DNA of 64,000 nucleotides from assembly GCA_026413225.1 (NCBI GenBank), contig CM048591.1, positions 43,381,303-43,445,302 of the forward strand. Reading direction: 5' to 3'. The position numbers were made by a program, and so were the translations under genes. This document shows positions 35,909 to 49,281 of the stretch, in pieces; within the stretch, counting starts at the first letter, position 1, and every line of letters starts with the position of its first letter. The stretch comes from Otis tarda (Eukaryota; Chordata; Aves; Otidiformes; Otididae). The notes under the pieces are model-generated. The model had not been told where the DNA came from. It saw only the letters and a program-made list of their open reading frames with translations, and made no database searches.

Positions 35909-36338
35909 CACAAGTCTTTATTTATGGTTTCAGAAGTCTTTATTTTACGGAGCTGAGTTTCTCTTTTAGTTTCTTATGTGCAAAGGCTGAACACTTACCT
36001 GCTTTTATACAAACTTTTGCCTACATATAGGTCATGCTATTTTTGTAATGCATTAGTTTGTGAGGGCAAATTGTGGTTTTGCCCATGGAGAATTTTAGAG
36101 AGAAATGAGACTGGATGTAGGAGGAAATAAGAGGATGAGAGGTGGGAGAGAAGGTGGGTCGTAATTAGGTGTTTGCCTCTAATCAGCGTGCACAGGCACA
36201 AAGATGAGTTAGAAGAAGTATTCAGATATGAGGAGAGAATGGTAAGAAAGAAAAGGAGCGAAGAGTAGCAAAGCCAGCCGATGTTATTTATTTATTTATT
36301 TTTGAGTAGCTCCAGTTCTCCAGTGCTTTAAGTACAGT

Positions 36339-36388
36339 AAACCAAGTACAAACCAAGTACTTAACCAAGTACATATGTGCTTGGTTTT
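36339..36388 (+). repeat. Short tandem repeat of AACCAAGTAC with an inverted copy
   Basis: Three copies of an 11-12 base unit containing ACCAAGTAC lie end to end (from 36339, 36350 and 36362). They are followed by GTGCTTGGTTTT (36377-36388), an inverted relative. The cluster is about 115 bases before the LTR at 36502. Confidence 0.8.
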
Positions 36389-36501
36389 GATCACCATTTG
36401 AGAAAATGTTGAGGCTAGAGTATGCTAGAAAATGCTAAAAACCAGCAGTTCTTAAGCAACGAGGTGGGAACCTGAAAACAGATAAACAGAGGGCATTCTT
36501 G

Positions 36502-37317
36502 TGTCCTGGTTTTGTGTAGCGGCGGAGGGACTACAGTGGCAGCTTTTGTAAGACGGGCAGACCCCCTGCTGGCCAGGGCCAAGCTAATTGGCAACAGTGA
36601 TAAAGCCTCTGTGACAGTGTATTTAAGAAAGGTAAAATAATTTTTTAAAAAGGAAGAAGAAGCAGAAACTCAGGCAGAGGGGCAGGGCCTCGTGGCCCTC
36701 ACCCTCTGGCCTCTGACCGGGCGGCCATCTGGGCCCAACTTAGCCTGGCCCGGCTGCAAGAGGTAAAGACAGGAGATGTGAAGAGAACCTGAGAGGCGTC
36801 TGCCTGCCTGTTGTGAAGAACTTGTCTTGTGAGAGGAACGGCTGCAGACACCAAAGTCAGTTCAGAAGGAGGGGGAAGAGTAATGCTGCTGCCAGCAGAG
36901 ATTCCCCTGCAGCCTGTGGTGCAGCCCGTGGTGAGGCCGGCTGTGCCCCTGCAGCTCATGGGGGCCCACGGAGGAGCAGAGATCCACCTGCAGCCCATGG
37001 AGGACCCCATGCTGGGGCAGGCGGATGTCTGAAGGAGGCTGTGGCCCGTGGAGGGCCCACTGGGGCAGCCAGTTCCTTGTTTTTATTCTTTCTCATTATC
37101 CTGATTTAGTTTTATTAATAATGATAAATAAATAGTTTTCCCCAGATTCAGTCTGGTTTGCCTGTGATGGTAACTTCAATGAACTCTCCCTGTCCTTATC
37201 TTGAACCTCAAGCTTTTTGTTTTTTGTTGTAATTTTCTCTTCTCCGTTCTCTCAGAGAGTGGGGAGAGTGAGTGAAAAACTGCATAGCTTGGTCCTGAGT
37301 GGGCCTAAACTACAACA
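36502..37317 (+). mobile_element. Solo LTR of an endogenous retrovirus, plus strand
   Basis: The element begins TGTCCTGGTTTTG and ends CCTAAACTACAACA, giving the TG...CA ends of an LTR. Flanking pentamers TCTTG (36497-36501) and TCCTG (37318-37322) differ at one base and look like an aged 5-bp target duplication, as made by ERVL-type elements. A GTATTTAAG box (about 36618) and an AATAAA-containing stretch (about 37124-37134) sit in plausible promoter and polyadenylation positions. The body is GC-rich and its open frames are not genes. It is related to the inverted copy at 58756-59881. No internal gag, pol or env sequence was seen. Confidence 0.85.
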
Positions 37318-37437
37318 TCCTGGTAGAGATGAGGTCCGTTGCAGGATCTCCAGCTAGGAAAAAGGCAAATATGGAAGGGGCTGCCAGCAGAGGTGCTGTC
37401 AAAGGTTGCTTCTGGAGGCTGTTCCAGCTTGTGCTGA

Positions 37438-37705
37438 CGTGCAATTGAGTAGCTGAGGCTGGCAGGCACTCTCAGAATCTAGTCCAAGCCCATGCTCAAA
37501 GCAGGGCGAGCTACTGCAGGTTACTGAGGGCTCTGGCCAGCTAGGATTGAATGTCTCTAGGGATGGAGACTCCACAACCTCCTTGGGCAATGTGTGCCAG
37601 TGTTCAGTCACCATTACAGTATAATTTTTTTTTTCCTTATGTTTGAATTAAATTTCCTCCATTTCAGTTTGTGCCCATTGCTGCCTATCCGGTCACTGGG
37701 CATGT
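37438..37705 (-). mobile_element. Degraded CR1 LINE 3' fragment, minus strand
   Basis: Antisense CR1 words include GAATCTAGTCCAAGCCC, AGCTAGGATTGAATGTC, AGGGATGGAGACTCCACAAC, CTTGGGCAATGTGTGCCAG and TGTTCAGTCACC. The divergence resembles the 27722 copy, suggesting an older CR1 subfamily. It lies 120 bases after the solo LTR. Confidence 0.85.
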
Positions 37706-39662
37706 TGACTTACACTACAGAGGAAGAAAAAAGGAGTACATAAAGGTGTCATGTGGACAGAGACATTTTCTGAGCTGCTCTATGTTGCCTTTGAATACTG
37801 GTTTAATTGTAAAGACAGGGAAATACTGAAAGGTTACAGTTGACTGCATACTGTTTACAGGATGTGACATCTTTTTTCAGGGAAATTATTTGGCTCAGGT
37901 GTGTGAGTCTCAGTTGAATAACACCATTGGGGATTACAAGTTATGTGTTGCTTAGGACTTTACTCCACTCCTTTTACAATTCCTGTCAGATTTTATGTGA
38001 GTTTCTTTCCATTTGCATGCCTCAGCTTTCAAAGACTGATGCAAGGTTCCTCCTCTGATCGAGTTGCATTGATTTCTGTTAACAGCTCTGAAGTTTGAAC
38101 CTTTTTATTTTTCATTTGTCCTGAGCTTGGGACAAACCATGTGCTTGTCCTGAATAGCAGATAATACAATTACTCAGATTCATAAAGTTCTGTTTTTATA
38201 TGCCTGGCTATATTAGCTACTTACCAATTCTGTTAGCAGATGCTGTTATTACAGTTGGAGTCCATTTTTTTTGTTTCGTTCCTGTAAAAGCATTCAGTAT
38301 TGAATTTTGCACAACAGAAGATTCACCATGGGCTCAGAGCCTGGCTGGCACAGGGCACTGTGCTGTAGCTCTCTTCACAGCTGTTGTCATTCTTCTTCCT
38401 GCAGTGGAGGCATATCTTTTAAAGTAGCGTGGACAGAATCACAAAAAAAAAATGAAGATTTGTGTAAGTATGTTCCAAGCAAATATGTGTGTCTAAAAAA
38501 GCCTCACAAACAAAAATGGCTCAGAGATTGAATATGATTTGTAAAGTTTTCTGATGCTTATTTGAACGTTCCCCAAATCAGGCAAACTGCTTGTTCTTTC
38601 TTGCCTGATTTTGCAAAAACACTGAGGAGTAGCCTTTTATCAACAGCTTCCTTTAATGCATCTGAAGATGCCTTTGTTTTGTTTGTATACTCTCATGCCA
38701 TTAGACTCTTTGAATCTGAATATTTGGGAAAGGCATTAAGAATAGATTTTTTTTTTGCCACGTTCATGGCCTTTCTTTTTTCAGAATTAGCAAGAAGTGC
38801 TATAAAGCCATTGTTGTAGCAATGCTGTTGCTGCTTAGGAAGAAATGAGGAAGTACAAAAGTTCACAGGAATTAAGAAAAATTAAGACAAAAGGTAGCCA
38901 AGCTACTTGAGTATCTAGTAAAAGGAACACTTGTGGCTTTATTTCAGTTGTGGGAAAAAGTTCAAATAAGATTGTTTTATTTGAATGAATGGGTCCTTTT
39001 TGTATCTCTTTTTTCACACACACACACTGATGCATGTTTATCATCTCCCAGGATTTCTATAACCTGGGAGCAGCTTTGTGAAATAGCTGTTGACACAGCC
39101 CCACCACTGCAGCCTGTGAATTCCCCAAGGTGTTTTCTTTATGGGTTGCTGAACACACCTTTTCCAAGTGACTCATAGCTGTTCTCAGTTGTTCTCTTCC
39201 TGGAGATACTGTACCTCCCCACTGCTTCCTCACTGGTGCAATGTAAGTGTGCCTCTCTGCCTCACAGTGGCCACTTAAAACATTAGGGTTATATTCAGTC
39301 CTCAGCCTGCATGATAATCCTGTGTAAGGATCGGAATAATATATTATTTATAATGCCTTTTTTTTCCATGTATACGTGATGAGATGAAATGGGAATGGTC
39401 TTCTCTGTTTCGAAGTCTCTTTTTGTGCTGCCCTCAAAGCTTGTTTTCTCCTAACACCTGTTCTGTAACCTACGTAAAAATCAGAATTGCCTTTTAAAAC
39501 AAGAATCTCCTATTCTCTCTTCTTTGTCCTCTGCTATGTTTTGTTACATTTAGTGCTATTCACTTTGCGAATACCATAAACCAGGAAGAGCTGATGGCAC
39601 TTCCTGAATGGAATTGAGAAACCAGATCTAGCAAACTGAGATCAGTCTTACTTCTTTGAGAA

Positions 39663-39720
39663 TTTTTTTTTAAAAAATTAAGGTGGCACATTAAGGTGCC
39701 ATTTTTTTAAAAAATTAAAA
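39663..39720. repeat. AT-rich direct repeat with a small hairpin
   Basis: A T-run plus AAAAAATTAA block occurs twice (about 39664-39681 and 39702-39717). Between the copies, TGGCAC (39684-39689) and GTGCCA (39696-39701) form a 6-bp hairpin. The origin is unknown. Confidence 0.5.
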
Positions 39721-40401
39721 TTAATTTTAAAATTAAGGTTGAGCATCTTTCTGGTTTGTTCTCTCTTATTTTTTGTAGCTTCTTAAAAAAGGTAGTGGGA
39801 TGGGAGCAATGTAACAAAGTCCTTTATAATGAGGTAAAATGAACAAATTGTTTAATAACTATTATTTATTCTAGGCTAGTTTTATTCATAGTGTTAAAGG
39901 TTAATGCCTCTGTTTGTTCAACTACCAAGTGTAGCTGAATGCCCTGGAGCACAAAGTGGAGTAGTGCAAACATGCAAGAATTATTTCGAAAATGTCCTTT
40001 GTGTGTCCCTGATAGATGACAAAGTATTTATTGTGAAGATTCTCTTCTTCCTGGCAGTTTGGCCAGCCGGTCTGCCTGTGGTGCTCTCCCCTCTACCAGC
40101 CCCTTTCCTTCTTGCCTGTTCTGAGCACTGATGGTATGATAATACAGAGCTGGTATGTCCGAGAACTCAGACCTTTTCCGTCAGATCCATTTTGGATTTC
40201 AAGTGCATCATCCTTATGGAGTAACAAGGGGAAGAAGATAGCCTGTGATTGTGGAACAGTCTCTACACTGCCACAACTCCCTGCAGAGAGTACACGGAAG
40301 CATGGAGGAGTTAATTTGTAACCCCTGTGAAGCGTGCCTGTGTCCATGGATTTGCCTCCACATCGGACAGGGCCAGCCCCAACGAGGAGATATGCCCTAT
40401 G

Positions 40402-41555
40402 TTGATGGTCAGGTGAGGTCCCTGTTGACTGGAAAAAGGGAAACATTGCCTTCTATGATGGAGTGACTACATCAGTGGACAAGGGAAGAGCTACGGATGT
40501 CATCTACCTGAACTTCTGTAAGGCCTTTGACATGGTCCCTCACAACATCCTTCTCTCTGAGTTGGAGAGATACGGATTTGATGGGTGAACTGTTTGGTGG
40601 ATGAGGAATTGGTTGGATGGTTGCATCCAGAGGTTAGTGGTCAAGGACTCGATGTCCAGGTGGAGATCAATGATGAGTGATGTCTCTCAGGGGTCTGTAG
40701 TGGGACCAGTACTGTTTAATGTCTTCATGAATGACATTGACAGTGAGATAGAGTGCACCTTCAGCAAGTCTGCAGATGACACCAAGCTTGAGTGGTGCAG
40801 TTGATTCACAAGAGGGACAGGATGCCATCCAGAGGGACCTGGACAAGCCTGAGAAGTGGGCTCATGTGAAACTCATGAGGTTCAACAAGGCCAAGTGCAA
40901 GGTCCTGCATATGGGTCAGGGCAACCCCGTTATCAATACAGGCTGGAAGATGAAGGGATTGATTGCAGTCCAGCTGAGAAAGACTATGGGGTACTGGTGG
41001 ATGAAAAGCTGTACATGAGCTGTCAGTGTGCGGTCACAGCCCAGAAGGCCAGTAATTTCCTGGGCTGCATCGAAAGAAGTGTGAACAGCAGGTCGAGCGA
41101 GGTGATTCTGCCTCCACTCTTGTGGGACCGCACTTGGAGTACTGTGTCCAGCTCTGGAGCCCTCAGCACAGGGAAGACATGGACCAGTTGCAGCGAGTCC
41201 AGAAGAGGGCCACAAAGATGATCAGAGGGCTGGAGCGCCTCTCCTGTGAGGACAGGCTGAGAGAGTTGGGGCTGTTCAGCCTGGAGAAGAGAAAGCTCTG
41301 GGGAGACCTTGTTGCAGCCTTTCAGTACCTAAAGGGGGCCTGCAGGAAAGGTGAAATTTTTTTATTGCAATGAGGTGGTGGAACAGTGGAACAGGTTGCC
41401 CAGAGAGGTGGTAGATGGAAACATTCAAGGCCGGGTTGGATGAGGTTCTGAGCAAGCTGATCAAGTTGAAGATGTCCCTGCTCCTTGCCAAGGGGGTTGC
41501 ACTAGATGACATTTGAAGGTCCCTTCCAACCCTAACCATTCTATGATTCTACAAT
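40402..41555 (+). mobile_element. CR1 LINE, plus strand, ORF2 part to 3' end, internally deleted
   Basis: This is the longest CR1 copy here. From CAGGTGAGGTCCCTGTTGAC it covers part of the reverse-transcriptase region (FNVFMNDIDS, then SADDTK, matching the RT F/YxDD block with substitutions). It continues through CCTGCATATGGGTCAGGGC, GAGTACTGTGTCCAGCTC and GAGAGAGTTGGGGCTG to CCATTCTATGATTCTAC. Stops and frameshifts break the ORF. After CTGCAGGAAAG near 41350 the sequence jumps to the region before GGTTGCCCAGAGAGG, so roughly 150 bases are missing. It is a dead copy. Confidence 0.96.
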
Positions 41556-44500
41556 TTTATGATATGGGCTTGTAAAGTAGGAGAAATTTTAGCTTTGGTT
41601 CTCGTTGAAAGGCATTGTGAGTAATTCAAACTTGGAGAGAGTCCTTAAAAATCAGTGAATTGAGTTAGAAGAACCCTTTGTTTCACCTGGGAGCACTCAG
41701 TCACAGGAGCTGATGGCACAGCTGAAACATTTGTTACCAAGGAGCTTCAAAGTTTGTGGCCTAATCTCTGTTTTGTGGTCTAATCTCTCTATGTTTTGTG
41801 CCCTTTCAAGAAGTTGCATTTCTGTGATTTGTAGGAGTAGACAGCAGCAGAAACGTACCTCACAGAAATACTCCTTTTTCCACAGTAGTGTCTGAACTGG
41901 AATTTCTTGACATGTCTTAATTTTTTTTGGAGAGGGCCATTGCAGTGTTTCCTCCAATGACCTCTAGAGCTGCACTGTTATCTGTCCTTTTCCTGTGCCG
42001 TGTGGGGATGTGTAGTAAGAGCAGCCCATATTTCCAGTCTTCAGCTGGCTCTGATGCGATTCCTCATTTGTTGAAGGTCTCTCACACTCTAGCTGCTTGA
42101 GAGTAAAATTTAAAACTGGCAGACAAATTCCATGTTTGTGGCTACCGCCACCTAAATATTTCCACCCATTGCCATCCTCTTGGAGGTCTCCTGTGAGCTC
42201 TCACAGCCCTCAGTGTCCTTGGAGAGCGGTAGACTGCCTCACCTGCTAGATTTATCTTTTTCTGTGCTTCTGAGTGCCAGCTTGCCAGCTAGGCAGGCGT
42301 TGTAACTGCTTCTCAGGGTGCCTGAATCTTGTGCGTTGCAGCTGCTCTTGGAATGGCCTCTCTCTGCATGCTCCAGGCAAGCATTAATGCAGGCTATTGT
42401 GCCACCATCAGAATGTGTGCAACCTGCCAGTGGCACAGTAAACCCCAGGCGCCCTGTGGGTGCCGGTTGTGGGCCAGGTGAATGGCGCAGGGCCTGTTCC
42501 CTGCCCAGAGGCTGTGAGTTTGAGCGATACAGCCGTTAAAAATGAAGGCATTGCCTCTAGCACATGGAATGTTTGGGCTGCAAAAGTATTCTGGGTAAGT
42601 ATGACTATGCACTTGCTCTGTGCTTATATGATCCATCAGGCAGATACTTTTGGCCCCTGTCAGAGCAGGGCAATAGGTTTCCATTTGTTGGACCAACATG
42701 GCTATTCTCGTATTTTACACCTGCCGCACACAAGGAAGGCTGTCAAGGGAGAGAAAGTGTCCTCTCTGTCTCCTAAGCACTCCATTGCTTTGGTAAAGAA
42801 GGGTATGAAATAAGTACACATGGCTTTATTTTAGCAAAGTAATAGTCTGAAATTTCTTATAGTTAATTTAGGGTGCAATTCACCAATTCTCCAGATGATC
42901 TAGCATGAGTACAGAGGAACCAGAGGAAATATTTTTCCCTTTGCTCCTTGACAAAGCAGCCTGTACGTGGGTCTTGAACATGGCATATGCAACAGGCCAT
43001 GTGGCATGCACAAGAGAAGCATGATAGTAAGCCAGCAGAGAAACTGAGGAGCTTTTATGCCTTCAGGCTGTTGAACCATACTTTCCTGAGGCAACGGACA
43101 GACTTGGATAGTTTGAATTAACTTTTCCCTTTGGTGCGTTCAGACAGTTCCTGTGCTTAGGTCAGAGTCTGGGTGTTCCTGCAGGGACTGGCAGCGTCTG
43201 TCCAGTTGCATGGTCATGGTGTCAATGGGAGAGGAATTCCTACCATGTGTTTGCAGTCTTTGTGCAATTGGCTGTGACCCATCTGTGTACTTTGAAAAAC
43301 GTTCATGCCACAATAGACATTCACTATTAATCACAATGACACTAGCATTTAAGTGCTTAAGTACTGCAGCGATGGTAACTTTTGCAAACTTTGACTTGCT
43401 CCCAGCAGCCAGGACAACATTTTTGCTAAGTACAAGCTACGCTTCTGCAAACAAGTGCTTTCGTTGCAGAAAGTATAAAGCTGACTACTATTCTCAGTGA
43501 CCACTACCTGTACAAAAAGGATGTTCGTGTGCACTGTTGTGTACAACAGCAGGCCTTGGAACAGTGATCTCTTTGCCACTGAGCTCCTGTATTTTGTGCA
43601 CACTAACTTAATTCCTGTCGTTTATTACTTGCCTTTTAAGTACAAGGCACAGAGCTTCTGAGAGTTTACCAGTTCCTCTTCCAGCTGTCCTAACTCTGAT
43701 ATGCTAAAATTTTAATTAGATACTTCAGAGTTACCTGGATAGATACTCTGCCTTTTCCAACTCATTCCGTTGCAGCTGTCTACTGATAACCTTTCTCCGC
43801 TGTTAAAATCCTGAAAATGCATTCAGGACAGTGAGCAATATTACGGAAATGCTGTAATTGGAATGTTTTCTTTCACTTCAACAACTTGGTCACAAGTTTG
43901 TTTTGCTTCAGTATAAGGGGAAAAAAAAAGAAGAACCTCAGCTACAGTGGAAACGTCAGAAATTAGTGTTTATTACTGTTACTTAGGCAAATAACAGGCT
44001 TAATGTTTGAAACGCAAGTAGTGTCCTTGCTAAGTGGGAGGATTTTGGAAAGGGGAGGAGAAAGTGGGCTGCACAGAATGGATCATTGGTATCTGAATGT
44101 GTTGGTATGCTGATGGCATCCTTGATTTAAAAAAAACCCAAACAAATGGTCAGTGAGCCTGACTCTTTTTTACACAATGGCCCCTTTATGCTTTCCTGCC
44201 AGTAAGTGAGCCTAGATGGGAATTGGACTCATTTAGATTGATGGGGGTTAGCATTTCTTTGGGGAGAGAAGTGCAGCAGGCAGAGGTCCTGCGGTTGGCT
44301 GTGTCAGCTTCTATGTGCATCTAGGAAAGTATCTTTAATAGTAACATGGGAAACTAAATCCTGCCAGAGAATGGATGGAACCTAACCTTGGCCTTTAGCT
44401 TCTCAATTAACCTTGGCACTGTTACACGCTGGGCTCTGGATGAGGGAGGAATCTTAGAGTGTTTCTTAAATAGCTTTTTAAATGGGGGATGAAATATCAG

Positions 44501-46028
44501 TGTTTTGCTGGAATACTGCTTCCAGCCAACATGGCAGGACTTAAAAAAAGGTAACAGAAAAAGCCCCAGCTAATAAGATCTTTCCTGAACCTGCTTTGGA
44601 CAAGATACAGACCAGGTGAATCTTAGCTACAAAAAGGTTATGGAAGAGGGAATTTAAGGAACTTAAATTTCAGAGGGTGCCCTTAGCTGCAGTTCACATG
44701 TACCTGGCTGCAGTTGGCTGGTGTGTGTGGAAAGTGCAAAAGGTACAGTGAAAAGTATTTTGCTGATGCCAGTAAGAAAACTGAATGTATCTCGTGGTAG
44801 GTATGAACATAGATTGTAGCCTGAACCAATGAGTCCTTTTTACATAAACTAAGTGATTCATGTACATTCATGTTTGTGCTCATGTATGCTTACACATTCC
44901 TGGTTTGGTGTACAGCCTGTCAGCTATAAGCAGATAAATATCTTCCTAAATGTGACTCAGAATAGTTTTCTGCTTTGTTTAGCAGAACTTTATGGTGTTT
45001 GAATATTTCTATTTGTCCAGTATAGTCATAGTTTAGTCACTTAAAAACCAAATATGTCGATTTTTGAAGCACTTTATGGCTTCACTGCTTATGATTCACC
45101 TTTTGAAATGTGATTCTAGCTCTGACACATTTCTGTTGTTTATTTTCACTTTTAGTGAAAGAAATAGCTGCTATTAATGCAAAATAGGTCTAAAATTTTA
45201 AAGATGGAAAAATAAGAAAAGTGAATTTTGCATGATTTTGCGCAATTCCTGCAGTCAAACTGCGGGACTCAGTTTTCCTTTTCTGCAAAGTCATGTTTTG
45301 TGATTCTTTGTGTAGATTTTTGCCTGTCTTCAGCAGTAGTACAGGTGGTTGGAGATTCCTTGTACTAACATCACGTTGGCTTCTACTTTGTGAAGAAAAT
45401 GTTTTCTTTTCTTCTTTCTGAGACTGACCATAAGGAATTCAAGGGTTGTTTTGTAAAGTAGTGTAGTCTGTGGCAGTTTGGATTGAAAAAATTTTAGGCA
45501 GGAGATTGTAGCCAGAGGGCTGACAGTCCAAGAATAAGACCAGGTGAACCTCTTGCAGTTCATTCAGTGAGCTCAATGGGAAATACAGATAGTAGTTTGA
45601 GAGACAGATGGGACTACTTTTTTTAAAAAAAAAAAAAATAGGCAAGAGCAAAGCCCTACTTTCTTTGTGGGAGAAGTTGGGCTAAGTGAGAAGTGATAGA
45701 GAAAAGTGAGGGAGTGGTAAAAAAAAGAGGTATGGGAAACTAGGAGGGAAGATTTTTGGGTCCAAGTGAGAAGAGTAGAAGAGTGAGTAGGTAGAGAATT
45801 TCTTAAACTGTGATGGGGAAGAGGGAAAAGGTTGTAATATAGTTAAGGAAAACACTGTTGTATGACTAACAGAAAGCATGCCAAAGAAGGCAAAAATCAC
45901 ACCCTTTTCTTGTTTTGTACTGGAAGGATTGATTACATTTTCAGTAGAAAGAGAAGAGCAGGAAGGTATTAAGATAGGAGCCCAAAGTTGTGCAGAAATT
46001 GCTGGGATTGAAGATGCAATATTTAGAG

Positions 46029-46101
46029 TCACGGAGTCATAGAACAGTTTGAGTTGGAAGGGACCTTTGAAGGTCATCTGCTCCAACTTCCCTGCAAGGT
46101 G
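46029..46101 (-). mobile_element. Short CR1 3' fragment, minus strand
   Basis: AGTCATAGAACAGTTTGAG, TTGGAAGGGACCTTTGAAGG and TCATCTGCTCCAAC are antisense CR1 3' words. The match ends after about 70 bases near CCCTGCAAGG. Confidence 0.9.
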
Positions 46102-47431
46102 TTAATTATGGTGAGAAAGGTGGGACTAAATTCTGTTAGTTGGAAGAATAACAGAAACAGAGATAGTGTGATTTCCTATCCATCTGTGGGAGGTCTCAAC
46201 CTGGCTTGGAAAGAGTGGCCCCTGATGTCATGGAGTGGAACAAAAAAGAATCAGTGGGGAAGTGAATGAAGAGAGGAATGAATTGGTAACCCTATCCAGT
46301 GAAAGTAAGACAAAAGGCAGTGAGGAGCGAGGATTGAGAGCTGTGGAGATTGTCAGCTCTGATGAGCTCTGATGAAGTGAGAGAAAGGCCAGATGACCTT
46401 TCCCAAAACAACAGTATAAGAATTTCTTCTAGGTCAGGCCGGTACTGGGAAGGCATCCTTTGCAGGTATCTCGCAAAGGCTGCCAGACCTAGTCCAGTGG
46501 CTATAACTGGGGCCAGAAGCTGCTCTGAGCTCTGTAACTGCAGAGTGAAAGCTTGGGAAGCTGAGTTTTCTCTCCTGTCTAACTGCTGCCAAAATGAAAT
46601 CAAGCTCTTGCAGTCAGTGGAACTGTATGGTTGTGAGGGTGGTTTGTTAGTGTGGAATCTGATACCAGAAGGTACGTATGTTTCAAAATAATATCATGAG
46701 ACCATAGGAAGAACTGTATGCTTCTATTGTGAGAGATGTCCTGCTCCTTAGCTGATAACAGTGTCCTACAGTCATCTGTCTTTTGTATTGCCCCTCACTG
46801 AGTCTGCATAGTCATGGACTCCAGCACACCTTTTTAAGAAAACAAAACAAAAAAGAAAAAATCAGAATAGTTAAACTTTCAACCTGGGAGGAACCAAGGC
46901 CAGACTAGTGACACTGAAAATCAAACAGCCAAGGCTAAGACATGTGCTTCTTGTGCTACAGCCACTACAGGATCAAAAAGGTTGGAAGATAAGAAATCTT
47001 ATTTTGCAAAGCACTCTAAAGCGGCACTCAGCCTGGCTTCTAGCTGGAACACCTCTTTTGGCAAAGGTTTACTTTATCTGACCTGTGCTATTCACATGTG
47101 TTCGCAAGACTGGATGTGAGCACATCAAAGTATACAGTGACAGATGAAAGCAGCACGCAGACTTGACTGTTTCAATGAATACAGTGGATTTCAGTGTGTG
47201 CAGTATGTATAATTAAAGTCATGAATACAAAAAAAAAAGGGGCCTCTTACCCACCACTTGCTAATAGCTGTGTATACAGAAGCAGCTGATAGCACTGTGG
47301 ATCAGCTCTGTTAAATGAGAAGGATGGCTGGATGTGTCGTGGTCGTGGGTGGTGCAGGGTTCAGCCAGCAGGGAGAGCAAACCTCTTTGCCATAGCCTGG
47401 CTGCTGCGTCAGGTTGCTTTTTCAGCACTGG

Positions 47432-47836
47432 AGTCATAGAATCATAGAATCATAGAATGGTTAGGGTTGGAAGGGACCTTCAAAGGTCATCTAGTTCAAC
47501 CCCCCTGCAAGAAGCAGGGACATCCCCAACTAGATCAAATTGCTCAGAGGCTCATCCAACCTGGCCTTGAATGTTTCCAGGGATGGGGCATCCACCACCT
47601 CTCTGGGCAACCTGTTCCAGTGCTCTACAACCCTCAGTGTAAATTTCTTTTTCCTGATACACAATCTAAATCTACCTCCCTCTGTTTTAAAACCATTACT
47701 CCTTGTCCTGTTTCAGCAGGCCCTTCTGAACAATCTCTCCCCATCTTTCTTGTAGGCCCCCTTGAGTACTGGAAGACCGCTATAAGGTCTCCCCGGAGCC
47801 TCCTCTTCTCCAGGCTGAACAGCCCCAACTCCCAGT
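47432..47836 (-). mobile_element. CR1 LINE 3' end, minus strand, well preserved
   Basis: It starts with three tail units (ATCATAGA repeated) and then GTTAGGGTTGGAAGGG. It runs through CCTGGCCTTGAATGTTTCC, CACCTCTCTGGGCAACCTG and CTTCTCCAGGCTGAACAG to CCCCAACTCCCAGT. It is 5'-truncated at about 405 bases and is one of the least diverged copies in the window. Confidence 0.97.
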
Positions 47837-49219
47837 GGTGGAAACACCGCTGATGGAAATAGTAGGATCGACGAGTCAGTGCAGAATAAGCACCGTGATA
47901 GACTCCACAGATATTACATTTGTAGTGTGCATGGAAGAGGAGAATTTTGCCCTTGGCCTGTAGATTACAGGCTTATGCATAGGATTGTATGCAGCTCATT
48001 TTTAAAAAATCATTACAGGTACTTTCTGATGTTAGGTGTCTCTAGTAGTCATAGCCAAGATTGTAAACCTTTTTTACAGATGAATGTTTCACTGCATTTT
48101 ATTCCTCCTTGATTTTGTATAAAGTCTATGGAATAGCCATGGGTCTGAACACAACTATGTAGCCAAAAGTGGGAAAGTTTATAACTCTTTGAAATGTGAA
48201 GGAAACAAGGTGTTTAATAACAGTCTTTCAATTTGGAATATTAATTTTTTTCTATTTTTATCAGAAAGAATTAATTCATAGGTCTTATAGACTCTTGGAT
48301 ATGGCATTTAGATATTGTCCAGTTCGTGGCACTGAAACACCTCATTGTTTGTTACCTGTATTTTATAGAACAGACAACGGTGGAGTGAAAATGTAAACTG
48401 AACAATAACATTACGAATGAATCTTCTCTTCCTGTATAGTACCATGTAATTCCTGATGTAAAGCTGTCTATTGCCAGATTCTTGCTAAACTTACTGTGCA
48501 GTAATACTGCAGTTTTGGACTAACACTGAAGAAGCATTTGTTTCTGACCTTGTTATAGTGTCACTTTGCACACTGTCATTCCTGTGTAGCCCGTCACTGT
48601 AATCCACAGCTCATCTCATTCTCTCTTACTTAAATGAGAGCCCTTATTGCCTATCTTGCTTGTTCCTACCTGTCATCTTTTAATTTTTTTTTGGATGTTT
48701 TTTCGCCAGCATACAAAAATGTAAATTTCCATGGTAAGCGGAACTATTATATTTTGGAGAGATAATCTCATTTTGATTGTGATTTTGCAGTACAGAACTT
48801 TTAATCACCTATACACTTTGTATAAGATAGTGGTTCGCATTTTATTTTATGACATCAGTAGTGACTGAAGTATAGAAGGAGCACTGTAACTCTAGTGGTT
48901 TTTTTATATCCTGTTACTGGAGAAGGTACCTGAATTTAATTCCAGTAGTAGTAATTTGCACCTTTGTTAATGTTGTCATATTGTCCTTGAAAAATATGGT
49001 ATTTCTAAGGAAGATTAGGAGCAACGGGAACAGAAGTTGTTGCATTTATTCCTTCCTGTAGTGGATGGTAAATGGAAAAATCTTTCCATATTTGCTCCTA
49101 GTTGCTATACCTTTCTTTGCAGAGCAGCATCTCTCTGAGAGGAAATGTTTACAGTCAATGATCATTTGGCTCTTCAGTGTATTTTTTCAAGTTTTCTTGG
49201 TTTGATCACATAAAAAAAA

Positions 49220-49281
49220 TGTTGGCTTAGTAATTTTCCAGTCTTTTAACATGGCTTAGTAATTTTCCAATCTTTATTAAC
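49220..49281 (+). repeat. 31-bp tandem duplication
   Basis: Two adjacent copies of a 31-base unit containing GGCTTAGTAATTTTCCA (49220-49250 and 49251-49281) differ at only a few positions. This is a simple local duplication, about 520 bases before the candidate exon at 49801. Confidence 0.85.

Noticed and set aside
36699-37109. ORFs of 67-103 codons
   Set aside because: They are inside the solo LTR at 36502-37317 and are repeat-derived.
40093-40446. 117-codon minus-strand ORF before the plus-strand CR1
   Set aside because: No recognisable motif; it overlaps the edge of the CR1 element and a plus-strand ORF in the same place.
43890-43920. Possible T1 tail exon (AGTTTGTTTTGCTTCAGTATAAG)
   Set aside because: It begins like the Phe-Val-Leu-Phe coding start but does not continue into His-Lys-Ile-Pro and has no proper acceptor directly before it.
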